From NCBI RefSeq assembly GCF_024505185.1, contig NZ_JANIBJ010000004.1, positions 62,001 through 126,000 of the forward strand: a stretch of 64,000 nt of DNA, read 5' to 3'. The translations under genes were made by a program, and so were the position numbers. Source of the stretch: Methylomonas subterranea. Lineage in GTDB: Bacteria; Pseudomonadota; Gammaproteobacteria; Methylococcales; Methylomonadaceae. This document shows positions 61,086 through 64,000 of the stretch, one piece after another; positions within the stretch are counted from its first letter, which is position 1; each line of letters begins with the position of its first letter. The notes under the pieces were generated by a model. It made no database searches, had not been told where the DNA came from, and saw only the letters and a list, made by a program, of their open reading frames with translations.

Positions 61086-62387
61086 ATGACGCCTCAATCC
61101 ACCTTCATGATAGTAGCGCCGGTCCGCGGCGGAGAGTTGCAGAAGCTGCGCGCGTTGTTGGCCGGTATGAACAAATCAGTCGGGCTGGCCGACCCGGACA
61201 ACGAACTGCTGCCTTTCGGCGCTTTCGAGCGTCTGCACATGGCACGCTTTGTCATCGTGGAGTCGATTACCGGAGACGAGATCAAGGCTTATGGTAAGCA
61301 GCCGCGGCCGTGGCAGCCGGTCTTGGCGTTTCTGGGGGATATAGATGGCGACAGACTGGCTTTTTTTGCCGAATTGGCTCGCAAGGCCGAAGCCGGTTTG
61401 CAACAAATCTTTGCCCATTGCGAAGGCTTTACCAAGGCATTCGATCTGCTCAGCTGGATGCTGGCGCATAACATCGAGCCGGCCGCCAATTACGTCAACT
61501 GGCTGGGACGCACGGTCAAACAGGTGCGCGAGGAAGCCGCGCTGCATCGCTGTCTGACTGAATACCTGCAACAGATCGTCGTGGAATCCGGGCGGGATAA
61601 CCCCAGGGTTTTACGGCAAAAACTGTTATCTCATGTGGAGATGCAAAAGCACGCTGGCCTCCTCAAACTGAGTCCGGAAGAACCCACGCCCTTGGCCTGG
61701 AGGATCCGGAACGGGTTGCACAAGATCGGGATACCGTTGGTTTTATTGCTGCTATCGCCGGTATTCCTGATCTTGGCGCCTTTTTTTGCCCTGCGCCTGC
61801 GCCTGCTGGAACGTTCCGACCCCGAACTGTTCATCCGTCCGAGCCGGGAACATATCGAAGCCCTGGCCTATTTGGAGGATAGGGATGTCAGCAATCAATT
61901 CAATGTGTTCGGCGACATCAAGCCGGGCTTGTTCCGCCTGCTGTTGTTCAAACTGTTGATGTTGCTGACGGACTACGTGGCCAGACACATCTACAAACGG
62001 GGGTTTTTGACCCGGATCAGATCCATACATTTCGCCCGCTGGGTGTTCATGGATAACAATCGGCGGGCTTTTTTCGCCAGCAATTACGACGGCAGCCATG
62101 AAAGCTATATGGACGATTTCATCAACAAGGCCGGTTGGGGACTGAATCTGGCCTTCGGCAACGCGGTAGGCTATCCCACCACCCGATGGCTGGTCAAACA
62201 GGGCGCGGAACGGGAACAGCAATTCAAATACACCCAAAGGCGGCACCAGTTGCCGTCCCAGGTTTGGTACAAGGCCTATCCGGATTTGACGGCCGTCGAT
62301 CTGGCGCGCAACAGCCGGATACGCAAGGGCGTGGAAATACGTCAGGCCGATGATCAGGCCATACGCGATTGGCTCGGCGAAATCTAG
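61086..62387 (+). CDS. membrane-associated protein of unknown function in the haem-oxygenase operon
   Basis: The 433-residue protein has one strong hydrophobic region at about 210-240 (IGIPLVLLLLSPVFLILAPFFAL), probably a membrane hairpin. Its C-terminal domain has the distinctive stretch IHFARWVFMDNNRRAFFASNYDGSHESYMDDFINKAGWGLNLAFGNAVGYP. I recognise no catalytic motif. A similar stretch is, from memory, found in proteins encoded next to DyP-type peroxidases, as here. It ends 9 bases before that gene's start. It could act at the membrane on fatty acyl substrates; this is conjecture. Confidence 0.6.
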   Translation: MTPQSTFMIVAPVRGGELQKLRALLAGMNKSVGLADPDNELLPFGAFERLHMARFVIVESITGDEIKAYGKQPRPWQPVLAFLGDIDGDRLAFFAELARKAEAGLQQIFAHCEGFTKAFDLLSWMLAHNIEPAANYVNWLGRTVKQVREEAALHRCLTEYLQQIVVESGRDNPRVLRQKLLSHVEMQKHAGLLKLSPEEPTPLAWRIRNGLHKIGIPLVLLLLSPVFLILAPFFALRLRLLERSDPELFIRPSREHIEALAYLEDRDVSNQFNVFGDIKPGLFRLLLFKLLMLLTDYVARHIYKRGFLTRIRSIHFARWVFMDNNRRAFFASNYDGSHESYMDDFINKAGWGLNLAFGNAVGYPTTRWLVKQGAEREQQFKYTQRRHQLPSQVWYKAYPDLTAVDLARNSRIRKGVEIRQADDQAIRDWLGEI

Positions 62388-62395
62388 GCGGGTAC

Positions 62396-63925
62396 ATGAC
62401 AACGACATATTCAAGCGATTTTCCCTTTGACGACCTGCAAGGACTGTTGCGCTTTGGACACAGGCATTTAAAAGACAGCTGTTTTTTATTGTTGCGGGTG
62501 GCCGATGCCAAGGCCGCCAAGCAGTGGCTGGCGGATGCGCCGGTTTCGTCGGCCATCCAGAACGGTTCCCGTCCCAAAACGGCCCTGCAGATAGCCTTTT
62601 CCGTGGCGGGTTTACGCGCTTTAGGCTTGCGGGAATCGGTCATCGGGGATTTTTCCGACGAATTCATCAGCGGCATGGCCGGCCACGAAAGCCGCTCCCG
62701 CCGTCTTGGCGACGTGGACGGCAATTCACCGGAATATTGGGCGTGGGGCGGCGGCGAGCAACAAACTCCGCACGTACTGCTGCTGTTGTATGCCGAAGCC
62801 GGCAAAATCGCCCCGTGGCGCAAAAAGGCCCAGGGCAAGCCGTTTGCCGAGGCGTTTGAGTTGTTGGCCGAATTGCCGACCGACGATCTCGGTGCGATAG
62901 AACCCTTCGGCTTTGTCGACGGCATCAGCCAGCCGGAACTGGATTGGGCGGGCACTCAGGCAATAGACAGCCACGGCCGAGACGGTTTCTCCAATCTGCT
63001 GGCGGTAGGCGAGGTGGTGTTGGGATATCGCAACGAATACGGCCAATATACGGTCAGGCCGTTGATCGATCCCATGCACGACCCCGGCGCGGCCCTGTTG
63101 CCGGCGGCGGAAGACCGGCCCGGGTTGAAGGATTTTGCCCGTAACGGCAGTTATCTGGTGTTGCGGCAACTGGGTCAGGACGTGCCGGGATTCTGGCAAT
63201 TTATAGACAAAGCCAGCGGCGGCGATGCGACACAGCGTGAACAACTGGCCGCCGCCATGGTGGGTCGGCAGCGCGACGGCAGGCCTTTGCTGCCGCCGGC
63301 CGCTGCTGAAATTCCCGGCATTCCCGCCGACGACTCGCTGAACAGTTTTAATTATTTATCCGATCCGGCCGGCATGCGCTGCCCCATCGGCGCCCATGTG
63401 CGCCGGGCCAATCCGCGTAGCGGCGATATGCCGTCGGCTTCCGGCTGTATTTTCAGCCGGTTGTTGAAAATACTGGGCTTCGGGCTTAACCGTCACGACC
63501 AGGACTTGATTGCCTCTACGCGCTTTCACCGTTTGCTGCGCCGGGGTCGCCCTTATGGGCCGCTGTTGACGCCGGAGCAGGCGGTCAAGGCCGATGCACC
63601 GGCGGCCGAACGCGGCTTGCAATTCATTTGCCTGGTGGCCAATATCTCCCGGCAGTTTGAATTCGTACAGAACGCCTGGATGGTGAACAGCAAATTCGCC
63701 GGTCTGCAACAAGAACGCGATCCGCTGTTGGCGCATCGCCAGCCACTGAACGACGGCACGCCGACCGACCAATTCCATCGCCCCGATCCAGCCGGGCCGG
63801 TGCAAACCGTTGCGCATTTGCCGCAATTTATCAGCGTACGCGGCGGTGCTTACTTTTTCATGCCGGGGCTGAGCGCCATTCGTTATCTTGCCGCCTTACC
63901 CACTCAGGGAGACCAGCCGTCATGA
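62396..63925 (+). CDS. DyP-type peroxidase
   Basis: The protein of about 509 residues has the DyP ferredoxin-like fold signatures: FGFVDGISQP (the GxxDG distal Asp, about residue 175), and the proximal haem His in RCPIGAHVRRANPR (about residue 334). The length is longer than the classic EfeB/DyP-B forms. DyP enzymes oxidise dyes and other compounds with peroxide. Here it may consume hydroperoxide products of the upstream genes. No Tat signal is apparent, so it is probably cytoplasmic. The start is ATG 62396; the frame extends to 62369. It overlaps the next start by ATGA. Confidence 0.9.
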   Translation: MTTTYSSDFPFDDLQGLLRFGHRHLKDSCFLLLRVADAKAAKQWLADAPVSSAIQNGSRPKTALQIAFSVAGLRALGLRESVIGDFSDEFISGMAGHESRSRRLGDVDGNSPEYWAWGGGEQQTPHVLLLLYAEAGKIAPWRKKAQGKPFAEAFELLAELPTDDLGAIEPFGFVDGISQPELDWAGTQAIDSHGRDGFSNLLAVGEVVLGYRNEYGQYTVRPLIDPMHDPGAALLPAAEDRPGLKDFARNGSYLVLRQLGQDVPGFWQFIDKASGGDATQREQLAAAMVGRQRDGRPLLPPAAAEIPGIPADDSLNSFNYLSDPAGMRCPIGAHVRRANPRSGDMPSASGCIFSRLLKILGFGLNRHDQDLIASTRFHRLLRRGRPYGPLLTPEQAVKADAPAAERGLQFICLVANISRQFEFVQNAWMVNSKFAGLQQERDPLLAHRQPLNDGTPTDQFHRPDPAGPVQTVAHLPQFISVRGGAYFFMPGLSAIRYLAALPTQGDQPS

Positions 63926-64000
63926 CCGTCAAAAACTGCATACTCATGGCCATTCACCGGTTTTTGCTGCAACTGTTGTATCTGGAGCGCCGTTTGGAAC
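63922..64000 (+). CDS. next operon gene, 3' end outside the window (unidentified)
   Basis: An ATG overlapping the DyP stop (ATGA) opens a frame MTVKNCILMAIHRFLLQLL that continues past base 64000. Only 26 codons are visible, with a hydrophobic start that could be a membrane helix. The family cannot be named from this. Confidence 0.6.
   Translation, partial: MTVKNCILMAIHRFLLQLLYLERRLE

Noticed and set aside
1-64000. CRISPR arrays, tRNA and rRNA genes
   Set aside because: No regularly spaced direct repeats and no rRNA-like or cloverleaf sequence were noticed while reading both strands. A tRNAscan and CRISPR finder run would settle this.

Overview
The window looks like chromosome of a gammaproteobacterial methylotroph, most likely a Methylococcales methanotroph such as Methylomonas or a relative. 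This is an inference from three things: bacterial tetrahydromethanopterin-cofactor genes (a DmrB-like flavoprotein followed by a dihydropteroate-synthase-like protein), a complete exosortase A polysaccharide locus, and a SUF operon of the Rrf2-regulator/sufBCDSU type. No rRNA, tRNA or CRISPR array was seen.

Region 1 (1-21.6 kb) is an exopolysaccharide/exosortase A (XrtA) locus. It holds the end of a probable flippase, a methyltransferase, several glycosyltransferases, an O-glycosylation ligase, a YbhN-like/GT-C-like fusion, an asparagine synthase, a GNAT/FemAB-like protein, an acyl carrier protein, XrtA-associated hydrolases 2 and 1, a transglutaminase-like protein, an XrtA-associated PLP decarboxylase and acyl-CoA ligase, exosortase A fused to EpsI, and ManC. 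The first 11 kb is visibly more AT-rich than the rest. No PEP-CTERM substrate protein lies in the window.

Region 2 (21.7-33.2 kb) has a CorA transporter with an MgtE-like N-terminal domain, then the SUF Fe-S assembly operon under an Rrf2 regulator with a readable promoter and operator. The operon is broken up by accessory genes: a HEPN-type RNase-like gene between long inverted repeats (sufB/sufC), an antisense Uma2 nuclease gene (sufD/sufS) and a HicBA toxin-antitoxin pair (sufS/sufU). rsmJ and a Rieske ferredoxin follow.

Region 3 (33.3-44.4 kb) has an SPFH protein, a MinD/FlhG-like ATPase, the DmrB and DHPS-like pair, a truncated ISNCY-type transposase, a four-gene minus-strand operon (EAL-HDOD protein, rhodanese, hflD, mutM), and a copper chaperone-like protein with a CopA ATPase.

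Region 4 (44.4-55.3 kb) has gnnA-gnnB-lpxB, predicting a 2,3-diamino-sugar lipid A, then a methyltransferase, recC, a small lipoprotein, an AMMECR1 protein and dbpA.

Region 5 (55.3-64 kb) has a LuxR-type regulator divergent from a tightly packed operon. The operon encodes an exported cyclooxygenase/alpha-dioxygenase-like haem protein, a catalase-related haem protein, two proteins of unknown family, a DyP-type peroxidase and a further gene cut by the window edge. The first two resemble the fatty-acid dioxygenase plus catalase-related hydroperoxide-lyase pair known from cyanobacteria. This is the best candidate in the window for an undescribed (oxylipin-like) system.
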